Source of the DNA: Croceimicrobium hydrocarbonivorans
GTDB taxonomy: Bacteria; Bacteroidota; Bacteroidia; Flavobacteriales; Schleiferiaceae
Assembly: GCF_014524565.1 (NCBI RefSeq)
Contig: NZ_CP060139.1
Span: 3,727,501 to 3,791,500, forward strand
Reading direction: 5' to 3'
DNA: 64,000 nt
Part shown: positions 20,101 through 28,563 of the stretch, one piece after another
Position numbering within the stretch: position 1 is the first letter of the stretch
Layout of the letters: every line of letters begins with the position of its first letter
The notes under the pieces: generated by a model
Databases searched by the model: none
Told to the model about the DNA's origin: nothing
Seen by the model: only the letters and a program-made list of their open reading frames with translations
Program-made: the position numbers and the translations under genes

Positions 20101-20511
20101 GCTGATCCTACTGCTGGTGAGTACTGCTATTATGTGAAAGCTGTAGAAGGAGGGAACCCACAAGGTATTGTTGACAATCAGGGTAACCCGATGACAGCCA
20201 TCTCCAATCAGTCCTGTGCTCAGCAAGAAGCGAAGGTATACTTAGCTACGGCCTTCCGCCCAGGAAGCTCGATAGGAGAGAACCAAACTTATGGACCCTC
20301 CATGCGCTTGAATGAGGTAGAGAACTACCACTTCTATATCATGAACCGTTGGGGTAAGAAGGTATTTGAGACCAATAACCCTGAGGAAAGATGGGATGGA
20401 AGTTATGAAGGTAATGATGCACCTCAAGGTGTGTATATCTACTATATTAAGTTCCAAACTCCTGGTGGATCCGAACAAGAAGAACGAGGGAATTTATCCT
20501 TAGTTAGATAA
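17101..20511 (+). CDS. giant T9SS type B surface protein, tandem copy 2
   Basis: An 1,136-residue paralogue of copy 1 with the same order: signal peptide, SHLLGGEIYWECTPSGQY block, cysteine-containing beta domains, Fn3-like repeats and a type B T9SS domain. From about residue 285 to the last few codons only a handful of residues differ from copy 1. The signal peptide (MGMNWIKSILFSVLAILFAG) and both flanks are unrelated to copy 1. Differences cluster at about 50-65 and 180-200. Around nucleotides 18088-18216 its DNA matches copy 3 better than copy 1, a sign of gene conversion. A second ATG at 17107 could also be the start. It is likely an alternative or dose-raising version of the same adhesin. 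Confidence 0.9.
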   Translation: MGMNWIKSILFSVLAILFAGNLQASHLLGGEIYWECTPSGQYIFTLTLYRDCTGANIPTTPQSLSGPANIICNYIPALSGDVSPDCPNTALDLQCSSGDDGAIEKGVYRSAPVSLNGIPPAGGWEFAWTSCCRPSLENTNASGYYLRSKMYPYTPPGSSQPLNTSTCYDNSPVFAQDANAVTCPNFLFEFNHLPADKDIDSLVFDWGHPWDAANQNITFGTGYQYTAPFPDGSEDPNNGPNTLDPSSGEITALANNPNEGWYASCVVIKEYRCNQLIGEVYRDVPIYYLDAVDCPTNPSTPSAEIDTSIYQNVQRSGNVYRIRTYPQDTVQFRVVARDLDQFANGSFQQICMKAGGLQLNSNNYASQTGCNGAAPCATLTSFNSTGTYCSVIQNTVEFFWVPDCVHLNFGGCGTASNTYFFTVRMEDDGCAAPKVGLATIIVEVIAGDPTPPGLSCTDVQQDGSIRLGWSQPELDSVLEFNYYRIYGSSSPGGPWTVVDSIPHYDTLSTVVASQGNVSYFYMEMSTGPCDFISLPSQVVSTMTMTMTAIPPNSPEIAQLSWTPLNGTGLNPIRGNIYEVWVEAPEGSGNWQKIGETANTSFTDTVSVCDMLVSYQVRVPDTVVGCYSGSSQDTGRFQDRTNVSNVSLGRVLVNQNNKAMVEFESTQFEDIVEFYLFYNDPQNGWVIVDTIDAGTAMPYEWADSDAGSHSEQFKIVSVDSCGNQSDDLAVSPYNTIYLRNYLNKCEGYSRISWNAYKEFPNGVHEYRVWVQITEPDGTVIPPTILFTASPTDTSFRQNVIRKDYEYCYVIEARDTIANLSSTSNTVCVEAAVPQQSEQLYIAKVTNDPSRNSLDISIYIDGQADVRSFQIQRAPEYYGPYRTIATVGKPTAPPYIISFQDFGVEPSKFNYFYRVTATDSCGGYDTISNISSNMKLEVRAAEDVTNRLRWNAYFGWGGYVDRYEIYRRPADGFNWEKVGENVTINGRQDTTWIDYDIADLVKADPTAGEYCYYVKAVEGGNPQGIVDNQGNPMTAISNQSCAQQEAKVYLATAFRPGSSIGENQTYGPSMRLNEVENYHFYIMNRWGKKVFETNNPEERWDGSYEGNDAPQGVYIYYIKFQTPGGSEQEERGNLSLVR

Positions 20512-20542
20512 TATTTATTTAGTGCGAATAAATACTGAAATG

Positions 20543-20572
20543 GCTCGCCTTTGTGCGGGCTTTTTCTTTTTT
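20543..20572 (+). terminator. terminator after copy 2
   Basis: GCTCGC (20543-20548) pairs with GCGGGC (20555-20560) including one G-U pair, followed directly by a long T-rich run. Confidence 0.75.
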
Positions 20573-20681
20573 AACGGAGCTGTAAAATGCTTTGATCTTT
20601 AACAACTTCAAATGGGTGTTACACTCATTGGGCTTATGATAATCAACATAGGCCTAATACTTTTAAGGAAAATTATTCCCT

Positions 20682-23600
20682 ATGAAACACCTGAAGATTA
20701 GCCTAATTTTATTTCTGACTTTTATAATAAGTCCGCTTTCCGCGTCTCATTATTTAGGGGGAGAAATATATTGGGAATGCACCCCTAATGGTCAGTATAT
20801 ATTCACTTTAACTTTGTATCGTGATTGTACAGGTTCTACTATTTTAACTAACCCAAAAACCATCGTTGGACCTGTAAATATTGTCTGTAATTATGTAGCC
20901 AGTTTATCCGGTGATGTATCTCCTCAATGTCCGAATACTGCACTGGATTTAAATTGTGCCGATGGAGATCCAGGTTCAATAGAAAAGTATGTTTTTCGTA
21001 GTGGTCAGGTATCTTTAAATGGAATACCGCCTGCTACAGGTTGGGAATTCAGCTGGACAGGCTTTGCTCGTCCATTTTTAGAAAATGCCGGGGGAAATAC
21101 CGGTTATTACCTGCGCTCAAAAATGTTCCCTTATACCGATCCCAATTTAGGGACTTTGAATACCAGTACTTGTTACGATAACAGTCCGGTATTTGCTCAG
21201 GATGCCAATGCGGTAACTTGCCCTAACTTCTTGTTCGAGTTTAACCACCTTCCTGCGGATAAAGATATTGATAGCCTGGTATTTGATTGGGCCATGCCTA
21301 AATTGGGAGCAAATCAAAATATAGCATTTAATAATGGCTACAGTCCTACGGCACCTTTCCCTGATGGAAGTGAGGATCCTAACAATGGACCTAATACTTT
21401 AGATCGTTTTTCTGGAGAGATAACCACTTTAGCAAATAATCCTAGTGATGGCTGGTATGCCTCTTGTGTGGTAATACGCGAATACCGTTGTAATCAGCTG
21501 ATTGGAGAGGTATATCGGGATGTGCCTGTTTATTATTTAAAGGATGAAGATTGTCCTGTAAACCCAAGTACCCCTTCTGCTGAAATTGATACATCGGTTT
21601 ATCCCAATGTAAGTCGCAGTGGTAATATTTATCGAATTCGAACTTACCCCAAAGATACGGTTCAGTTTAGGGTAGTAGCCCGAGATTTAGATCAGTTTGC
21701 CAATGGTTCTTTCCAGCAGATTTGTATGAAAGCAGGAGGACTGCAATTGAACAGTAATAATTATGCTTCCCAAACGGGCTGTAATGGTGCAGCACCCTGT
21801 GCAACCTTAACCTCATTTAATAGCTCCGGAACCTATTGCAGCGTTATTCAAAATACGGTGGAGTTTTTCTGGGTACCTGATTGTGTGCACTTAAACTTTG
21901 GAGGCTGCGGTACCGCTTCGAATACCTATTACTTCACCGTACGAATGGAGGATGATGGTTGTGCTGCTCCTAAAGTTGGTTTGGCGACGATCATTGTTGA
22001 TGTAATCGCGGGTGATCCCACGCCGCCGGATTTAAGTTGCTCCGATGTGCAAGTGGATGGTTCCATAAAACTTAGTTGGAAGCAACCGGAATTGGATAGT
22101 GTACTCGAGTTTAATTACTATCGTATCTATGGTGCATCATCACCTGGCGGACCCTATACGGTGATAGATAGCATTCCCCATTTTGATACTCTTACTACCA
22201 CTGTTCCCTCCCAGGGAAATAGCAGTTACTTCTTTATGGAGATGAGTACCGGTCCATGTGATTTTATCTCGAAACCTAGCGATATCATCAGTCCAATGCA
22301 ATTAACGCTTACTCCTATTCCACCGAATAGCCCGGAGTATGCCCAATTGAATTGGACCGCACATAATGGCTCGGGTCTAAACCCCTTACGCGGAAATATC
22401 TATCAAATTTGGAAAGAAGCACCCGCCGGCAGTGGGGATTGGATTAAAGTAGATTCGACAACCAGTCTCGATTACATTGATACCGTTAGTGTATGTGATA
22501 TGCTGGTGAACTATCAAATTAGAGTTCCCGATACCGTTGTAGATTGCTATTCCGGCTCTAGCCAGGATACCGGTCGATTCCAGGATTTAACCAATGTGGA
22601 AGATGTGGATTTGGTTCGGGTCTTTGTGAATGAGGATAATAAGGCAGCAGTTGAATTTGATTCGGATTCCATTAAAGATATTGTTGAATTCTACTTAATC
22701 TTTAATGATCCATTAAATGGTTGGGTAATCGTAGATACCATTCCTGCCGATGAGCCAATGCCCTATGTTTGGGATGCCTCTATGGCGGATACCCGCTTTG
22801 AGCAATTTAAAATCCTATCGGTAGATAGCTGTGAAAATGCCAGCGATGATTTGGCGGTGAGCACTTTCAATACGGTATATGCACGCAATTATCTGAATAA
22901 ATGTGAGGGTTATTCTCGTATTAGCTGGAATGCCTACAAAGAGTTCCCTAATGGAGTACATGAATACCGCGTATGGGTGCAAATTACCGAGGATGATGGT
23001 ACCCAATTGCCACCTACAATCTATTTCACTGCCAGTCCAACGGATACCAGCTTCCAACAAAATGAATTGAAGAAGGATTATATCTATTGTTATGTGATTG
23101 AAGCCAGAGATACAATTGCAGATCTGAGCTCCACCTCAAATTCGGTTTGTGTAGAAGCGGCTGTACCTCAGCAGTCAGAGCAATTGTATATCTCTAAAGT
23201 AACGAATGACTTCAGCCGCAATGCCTTAGATGTGAGCGTTTATGTTGATGGAGATGCGGATGTTCGCAGCTTCCAGGTACAAAGAGCACCTCAGTTCTAT
23301 GGTCCTTATCAAACCATTGCTACCATGGCTAAGCCACAAGCACCACCTTATATTCTGTCCTTTCAGGATTTTGGAGTTGAGCCCAATCAGTTCAATTATT
23401 ACTACCGTTTAACAGCTATAGATAGCTGTGGTGGTTACGATACCATTAGTAATATCTCCACTAACCTTAGATTGAATGTAAGTGCTGCGGAGGATGTAAC
23501 GAATCGCCTAAGCTGGAATACCTATATCGGCTGGGATGGTTATGTGGAACGCTATGAGATCTACCGCAGACCCGCAGATGGCTTTAATTGGAAGAAAGTG

Positions 23601-24086
23601 GGTGAGAACATTACGGTTGATGGCCGTGAAGACACCACTTGGATTGACTATGAGATTGCTGATTTGGTAGAAGCCAATCCAATTGAAGCAGGAGCCTATT
23701 GCTATTATATTAAAGCCATTGAAGGTGGAAACCCTCAGGGGATAGTAGATAATCAAGGTAACCCGATGAGTGCATTTTCCAACCAGGCCTGTGCACAGCA
23801 AAATGCCAAAATATATATGGCAACAGCTTTCCGTCCGGGTAGTAGTATTGCCGAAAATCAAACTTATGGTCCATCGATGCGCCTAAATGATGTGGATAAC
23901 TATCACTTCTACATTATGAATCGTTGGGGAAAGAAAGTTTTTGAAACCAATGATCCTGATGATCGCTGGGATGGAACCTATGAAGGCAACCAGGTTCCTC
24001 AAGGGGTTTATGTGAGCTATTTAAAGTTCCAAACCATAGGTGATCAGGAAGTTGAGGAACGTCAGTCTTTTACCCTTATCCGCTAG
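20682..24086 (+). CDS. giant T9SS type B surface protein, tandem copy 3
   Basis: An 1,134-residue third paralogue, clearly homologous over its whole length but more diverged than copies 1 and 2. It has a signal peptide, SHYLGGEIYWECTPNGQY, the same cysteine pattern, Fn3-like domains and a type B sorting domain (YIMNRWGKKVFETND, RWDGTYEGN, PQGVYVSYLKF). Differences include SWTGFARPFLENAGG where the others have WTSCCRP, so two adjacent cysteines are lost. DNA identity with copies 1 and 2 rises sharply at about 21660-21800, giving a patchwork. No clean TAnnTTTG element is seen before its ATG. A terminator follows. Confidence 0.9.
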   Translation: MKHLKISLILFLTFIISPLSASHYLGGEIYWECTPNGQYIFTLTLYRDCTGSTILTNPKTIVGPVNIVCNYVASLSGDVSPQCPNTALDLNCADGDPGSIEKYVFRSGQVSLNGIPPATGWEFSWTGFARPFLENAGGNTGYYLRSKMFPYTDPNLGTLNTSTCYDNSPVFAQDANAVTCPNFLFEFNHLPADKDIDSLVFDWAMPKLGANQNIAFNNGYSPTAPFPDGSEDPNNGPNTLDRFSGEITTLANNPSDGWYASCVVIREYRCNQLIGEVYRDVPVYYLKDEDCPVNPSTPSAEIDTSVYPNVSRSGNIYRIRTYPKDTVQFRVVARDLDQFANGSFQQICMKAGGLQLNSNNYASQTGCNGAAPCATLTSFNSSGTYCSVIQNTVEFFWVPDCVHLNFGGCGTASNTYYFTVRMEDDGCAAPKVGLATIIVDVIAGDPTPPDLSCSDVQVDGSIKLSWKQPELDSVLEFNYYRIYGASSPGGPYTVIDSIPHFDTLTTTVPSQGNSSYFFMEMSTGPCDFISKPSDIISPMQLTLTPIPPNSPEYAQLNWTAHNGSGLNPLRGNIYQIWKEAPAGSGDWIKVDSTTSLDYIDTVSVCDMLVNYQIRVPDTVVDCYSGSSQDTGRFQDLTNVEDVDLVRVFVNEDNKAAVEFDSDSIKDIVEFYLIFNDPLNGWVIVDTIPADEPMPYVWDASMADTRFEQFKILSVDSCENASDDLAVSTFNTVYARNYLNKCEGYSRISWNAYKEFPNGVHEYRVWVQITEDDGTQLPPTIYFTASPTDTSFQQNELKKDYIYCYVIEARDTIADLSSTSNSVCVEAAVPQQSEQLYISKVTNDFSRNALDVSVYVDGDADVRSFQVQRAPQFYGPYQTIATMAKPQAPPYILSFQDFGVEPNQFNYYYRLTAIDSCGGYDTISNISTNLRLNVSAAEDVTNRLSWNTYIGWDGYVERYEIYRRPADGFNWKKVGENITVDGREDTTWIDYEIADLVEANPIEAGAYCYYIKAIEGGNPQGIVDNQGNPMSAFSNQACAQQNAKIYMATAFRPGSSIAENQTYGPSMRLNDVDNYHFYIMNRWGKKVFETNDPDDRWDGTYEGNQVPQGVYVSYLKFQTIGDQEVEERQSFTLIR

Positions 24087-24109
24087 AAAGGTTAAGGCGA
24101 TTTCAAGTA

Positions 24110-24140
24110 GCCTCTCCCGAAAGGGAGGGGCTTTTTTATT
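24110..24140 (+). terminator. terminator after copy 3
   Basis: GCCTCTCCC and GGGAGGGGC form a nine-base stem around a GAAA tetraloop (24110-24131), followed by TTTTTT and an AT-rich tail. Confidence 0.88.
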
Positions 24141-24198
24141 TTAAGATAAGCTTAAACAATAAGCTCATTTTGCTAGCGCTAGGTCTGCTTTTAATTGC

Positions 24199-24206
24199 TA
24201 AATTTG
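24199..24206 (+). promoter_or_regulatory. -7 element of guaB
   Basis: TAAATTTG, a full TAnnTTTG match, about 30 bases before the ATG at 24237. The TTTTG at 24168-24172 is too far (26 bases) to be a standard -33 element. Confidence 0.55.
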
Positions 24207-24236
24207 CGCGCAATTTAATTCTAATTGCACCGCTCT

Positions 24237-25712
24237 ATGTCAACTTTCAGTGATAAAATCATGGGTGAAGGTTTAACCTATGATGATGTACTTCTCGTAC
24301 CGGCCTATTCTCAAGTGTTACCACGCGAAGTTGATCTTTCCAGCAAATTCACGCGTAATATCAGTCTTAAAACGCCCATTATCTCTGCGGCGATGGACAC
24401 CGTAACCGAAGCCACTATGGCAATCGCAGTTGCGCAAGATGGAGGTATCGGAGTATTGCATAAAAACATGACCATCGAGCAACAAGCGGTGGAAGTACGC
24501 AATGTAAAGCGTGCCGAAAGTGGAATGATCCTCGATCCGGTAACCTTACATGAAAATGCACTGGTTAGCGATGCCAAGAAAATGATGGCCGATTACCGCA
24601 TTGGAGGTATTCCTATTGTTAATGATCAGAAGAAACTGATTGGTATTATTACCAACCGCGATTTGCGTTTCGAAAAGAATGATCTACGCCCCTTGGCAGA
24701 AATCATGACTAAAGAGGGTTTGGTAACCACCTTTGAGAATACCAGCCTCGCAGAAGCAGAAGTAATTCTGCAAAAGCATAAAATTGAAAAATTACCGGTA
24801 GTAGATAAGGATAATCATCTGATTGGTTTGATTACTTATCGTGATATTACCAAATCTCATATTAAGCCTAATGCCAATAAAGACGATTATGGTCGTTTGC
24901 GGGTTGCAGCAGCAGTAGGAGTTACCCCGGATGTTTTGGATCGCGTAACGGCTTTAGTAGAGTCTAATGTGGATGCCATTATAATTGATACAGCCCATGG
25001 CCACAGTGCCGGGGTAGTAAAAGCCTTAGAAGCGGTTAAAGCTAAATTCCCTAAACTGGATGTGGTAGTAGGTAATGTGGCTACGGCTTCAGCAGCGCGT
25101 TATTTGGCGGATGCCGGTGCCGATGCTATTAAAGTTGGAATTGGCCCTGGTTCTATCTGTACTACTCGTGTGGTAGCAGGAGTAGGGGTGCCTCAACTTA
25201 CCGCGGTAATGGAGGCTCGTAAAGGCCTTGAAGGAACAGATGTTCCCCTTATCGCTGATGGTGGTATTCGCTTTACTGGAGATATCGTAAAGGCCATCGC
25301 CGCTGGTGCCGATACCGTAATGTTGGGATCACTGTTGGCAGGAACTAAAGAAGCTCCGGGTGAAACTATTATCTACGAAGGTCGTCGATATAAGACTTAT
25401 CGCGGAATGGGATCTATCGAGGCCATGCAACAAGGTTCCAAGGATCGTTATTTCCAGGATGTGGAAGACGATATCAAGAAATTAGTTCCGGAAGGTATTG
25501 TTGGCCGAGTTGCTTATAAAGGTGAAGTAGGTGAAGTGATGTACCAATTTATTGGTGGTTTGCGTGCCGGAATGGGATATTGTGGCGCTGCAGACATTGC
25601 TACTTTACAAAAAAATGGCACCTTCGTGCGAATTACGGCCGCAGGCGTACATGAAAGCCATCCACATGATGTGCACATTACCCGCGAATCACCAAACTAT
25701 AGCCGAAAATAA
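24237..25712 (+). CDS. guaB: IMP dehydrogenase GuaB
   Basis: A 491-residue cytosolic enzyme that oxidises IMP to XMP with NAD+, the first step to GMP. The TIM barrel starts [11 protein letters not shown] and is interrupted by two CBS domains (about 96-205) that regulate the enzyme through purine nucleotides. The catalytic cysteine is C308 in [10 protein letters not shown]. The flap/active-site region [10 protein letters not shown] and GVEGRV-like IVGRVAYKG are present. A TTG start 12 bases upstream is possible, but the [12 protein letters not shown] fits the family. It begins the operon-like run guaB, three chaperone genes and moxR, though a promoter between guaB and the next gene was not searched exhaustively. 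Confidence 0.97.
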   Translation: MSTFSDKIMGEGLTYDDVLLVPAYSQVLPREVDLSSKFTRNISLKTPIISAAMDTVTEATMAIAVAQDGGIGVLHKNMTIEQQAVEVRNVKRAESGMILDPVTLHENALVSDAKKMMADYRIGGIPIVNDQKKLIGIITNRDLRFEKNDLRPLAEIMTKEGLVTTFENTSLAEAEVILQKHKIEKLPVVDKDNHLIGLITYRDITKSHIKPNANKDDYGRLRVAAAVGVTPDVLDRVTALVESNVDAIIIDTAHGHSAGVVKALEAVKAKFPKLDVVVGNVATASAARYLADAGADAIKVGIGPGSICTTRVVAGVGVPQLTAVMEARKGLEGTDVPLIADGGIRFTGDIVKAIAAGADTVMLGSLLAGTKEAPGETIIYEGRRYKTYRGMGSIEAMQQGSKDRYFQDVEDDIKKLVPEGIVGRVAYKGEVGEVMYQFIGGLRAGMGYCGAADIATLQKNGTFVRITAAGVHESHPHDVHITRESPNYSRK

Positions 25713-25721
25713 ACTCTGTTT

Positions 25722-27701
25722 ATGATGAAAAACAAGTCCTTAGTAATCCTAAGTCTTGCGCTGCTTTGCGGCGGTCTTAAAGCTCAGTCAGAGCTGAACA
25801 AAAAAGTTCTTTTCACGGTAGAAAATGATACCGTAACCGCCGAAGAGTATATGGCGGTGTACAATAAGAATCGCGACATTGGTCAGGAAATCGATCCTAA
25901 ATCTCCTTCCGAGTATTTGGATTTATACCTCAATTTTAAATTGAAGGTGCATGAGGCCAAAGAAATGGGGAAGGATACCATGCCGGCTTTTTTACGCGAA
26001 TTCCGCAATTATCGTGAGCAATTAACCAAGCCTTATTTATCGGATAAAGATGTTACCAAGGAACTGATTCGTGAGGCTTATAGCCGGATGAAGTTCGATG
26101 TGCGTGCATCGCATATTATGGTGGGCTTGCCTAAGAACCCTACTCCCGAAGATACTTTGGCTGCTTATAACAAGATTATGAGCTTAAAGAAGAAGATCGA
26201 GGATGGTGCTTTGTTCGAAGAAGTAGCTCAAACCAATTCCGATGATACCTATAGCGCTCGTAAGGGTGGTGATTTAGGCTATTTCACCGTTTTTGATATG
26301 GTTTATCCATTCGAGAATGCTGCCTACAACACTCGCATCGGAAAAATTTCGGATCCGGTACGCAGTCAGTTTGGATACCATATCGTTAAAACAACGGATA
26401 AGCGTGATGCTCGTGGTAAAGTTCGCGTAGCTCACTTGATGTTGATCGATAATGATAAAAGCACTTCACAGCAGAAAGAAGATGTGAAGAAAAAGATTGA
26501 TGAGATCTACGCCAAGCTTCAAGCAGGAGAGGACTTCGTAACTCTGGTAAAACAATACTCTGAAGATAAAACTTCCGTTCCACAAGATGGAATCTTAGAA
26601 GCCTTCGGAATCAATAAAATGTATCCTGAATTTGAGGATGCAGCCTTTGCTTTACAAGATAGTGGTGCTTATTCAGAGCCTATTAAAACTCCGGTAGGTT
26701 GGCATATAATTATGCTGGTAGACCATATTGGTGTGCCTGATTTTGAAGAAGCTGAAGGACAAATCCGCAATAAAGTAGAGCGTGATGCCCGTGCCCAACA
26801 GAGTCAGGTTTCGGTAATGAAGCGCATTAAGCAGGATTATAAGTTCAAGGAGTATCCTAAGGCCTTTAATTGGGTGTATCAGCAGGTAGACGAGTCATTT
26901 ATGGAGCGTGGCTATCAAGTACCAAGTAAGCTTAATCATGCAGATCAAACTGTATTTGAGTTTGCCAATTTCAAATACTCCGTAAAAGATATCCTGAACT
27001 TGGTGAAGGAGCGTCAAAGTCGTTATGGTCGCGGTGGAAATCTGCGTTCACAGGTTTATAAGCTCATCAAAGATTATCAGGAAGAAGAATTATTGAACTA
27101 CGAAAAGAGCCGTCTTTCAGAGAAGTATGCCGACTTCAGAATGCTGGAGCGTGAATACTATGAGGGTATTTTGCTTTTTGACTTAACCGAGGAAAAAGTA
27201 TGGCGTCGTGCCATGACCGATACTACAGGTTTAGAAGCATTCTTTGCTAATCATCGTGAAGATTATCAGTGGGATACGCGCTACAATGTTTACCTTATTA
27301 ATGCTGTGGATAAGAAGACGGCTAAAAAGGCAAGTAAAGCTCTTGAAAAAGGAAAGAGTCGCATGGAGGTTATGAAAGACTTAAATATTGAGTCTAAGCT
27401 TAACTTGAATATTGATAGTGCTACTGCTGAGTTGAAGGAATTAGGTGATTGGGCACCTTTGGTAGAAAAGAAAGCTGAGCCAGGTCGTACAGATCTCACT
27501 GAAGTGCACGAACGCTATATGCAAGCCGTGATTATTTCGGTAGAAGCACCACGCAACAAAGAACTCAGTGAAGCAAAAGGCCGAGTAATTAGCGATTACC
27601 AAAGCTATTTGGAAAAAGCCTGGATTGAAGAATTACGAGCTAAGTATACCGTTAAGGTTAATGAAGACGTTCTCAAGGAAGTCATTTCTGAGCTTGAATA
27701 A
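25722..27701 (+). CDS. periplasmic peptidyl-prolyl isomerase with two parvulin domains
   Basis: A 659-residue exported PPIase/chaperone. A signal peptide (about 1-21, ending LKAQ) leads to a SurA-like N-terminal helical region. Two parvulin (PpiC/rotamase) domains follow at about 125-225 (ASHIMV, GGDLGYF, VRSQFGYHIVK) and 233-335 (VAHLML, DGILEAFG, IKTPVGWHIIML). A long helical C-terminal part has no recognised domain. It should help outer-membrane and secreted proteins fold in the periplasm. It is the first of three adjacent PPIase/SurA-like genes; the next starts inside its 3' end. Confidence 0.9.
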   Translation: MMKNKSLVILSLALLCGGLKAQSELNKKVLFTVENDTVTAEEYMAVYNKNRDIGQEIDPKSPSEYLDLYLNFKLKVHEAKEMGKDTMPAFLREFRNYREQLTKPYLSDKDVTKELIREAYSRMKFDVRASHIMVGLPKNPTPEDTLAAYNKIMSLKKKIEDGALFEEVAQTNSDDTYSARKGGDLGYFTVFDMVYPFENAAYNTRIGKISDPVRSQFGYHIVKTTDKRDARGKVRVAHLMLIDNDKSTSQQKEDVKKKIDEIYAKLQAGEDFVTLVKQYSEDKTSVPQDGILEAFGINKMYPEFEDAAFALQDSGAYSEPIKTPVGWHIIMLVDHIGVPDFEEAEGQIRNKVERDARAQQSQVSVMKRIKQDYKFKEYPKAFNWVYQQVDESFMERGYQVPSKLNHADQTVFEFANFKYSVKDILNLVKERQSRYGRGGNLRSQVYKLIKDYQEEELLNYEKSRLSEKYADFRMLEREYYEGILLFDLTEEKVWRRAMTDTTGLEAFFANHREDYQWDTRYNVYLINAVDKKTAKKASKALEKGKSRMEVMKDLNIESKLNLNIDSATAELKELGDWAPLVEKKAEPGRTDLTEVHERYMQAVIISVEAPRNKELSEAKGRVISDYQSYLEKAWIEELRAKYTVKVNEDVLKEVISELE

Positions 27702-28563
27702 TATTTTTAGAATATCATTAATTGCAAGCCTCCTGTTCACCGCAGGAGGCTGCGATTTTTTCCAGGGTCTGGAAGAGGAGGAAAACAAGGGTCCGGTGGT
27801 GGCTCGGGTATACGACTCTTACCTCTATCAAACGGATTTGGAAGACATTATTCCTAAAGGCCTTTCGGCCGATGACAGTACCAGTTTTGTTCAGAACTAC
27901 ATTAATGTTTGGGCTAAGAACGAACTGATGATCTATAAGGCCGAGTTTAATCTTACCGAGGAGCAAAAGCAGTTCGAAGAGCAAATCAAAAACTATCGTA
28001 ATGATTTGTTGAAGTTTGCTTATCAACAGAAATATGTGGATGATCGTTTAGATACGACCATAAGCGATGCTCAGGTAAAAGAATACTACGAAGCCCACCT
28101 CGATAATTTTCAACTGAAGGAGAACATCTTACAGTTACGCTATTTAAGCCTACCTAAGGATGCTCCCGATGTAGATAAGGTTTCAGGGCTGTTTAAAAGC
28201 AATAAGGAAGAAGATCAAAAGGCATTATTGGATTATGCCCTTTCCTTCGCCCGTAGTTTTTCTTTGGAGGACACCAGTTGGATAAGCTTCAATGAATTCC
28301 GCCAATTATTGCCCATTCGCACCTATAACCAGCAAGACTTCCTAGCGCAGAATAAATTCGTGGAAATGGAAGCTGAGGGTTTAGTATATTTCGCTGAAAT
28401 CAAGAATTACAAGATCAAAGACAATCCTTCGCCCTTAATCTATGTGGAGGATATTATCCGTAAAACTTTAGTAAACAAACGCCGTTTGGACTTGATTGCA
28501 GAGTTGGAGAAGAACTTACTAAGTGACGCATTAAAAAAGAAAGAATTTGAAACCTACCCTTAA
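27661..28563 (+). CDS. SurA-like lipoprotein without clear parvulin motif
   Basis: A 300-residue lipoprotein starting at ATG 27661 and overlapping the preceding gene by 41 bases. The lipobox FTAGGC puts the lipidated cysteine at C31. A TTG at 27694 would give a shorter signal peptide (MNNIFRISLIASLLFTAGGC) and only eight bases of overlap, so the start is uncertain. The mature part is helical, like SurA N- and C-domains: TEEQKQFEEQIKNYRNDLLK and ISDAQVKEYYEAHLDNFQLK. The expected parvulin signatures (GG.LG, GYHIV) are not seen. Position between two PPIases suggests a membrane-anchored chaperone partner lacking isomerase activity; this is inference. Confidence 0.75.
   Translation: MKTFSRKSFLSLNNIFRISLIASLLFTAGGCDFFQGLEEEENKGPVVARVYDSYLYQTDLEDIIPKGLSADDSTSFVQNYINVWAKNELMIYKAEFNLTEEQKQFEEQIKNYRNDLLKFAYQQKYVDDRLDTTISDAQVKEYYEAHLDNFQLKENILQLRYLSLPKDAPDVDKVSGLFKSNKEEDQKALLDYALSFARSFSLEDTSWISFNEFRQLLPIRTYNQQDFLAQNKFVEMEAEGLVYFAEIKNYKIKDNPSPLIYVEDIIRKTLVNKRRLDLIAELEKNLLSDALKKKEFETYP

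Noticed and set aside
23508-23861. 117-codon frame on the minus strand inside surface-protein copy 3
   Set aside because: It is the complement of a strongly supported coding gene, with no signal or family match.
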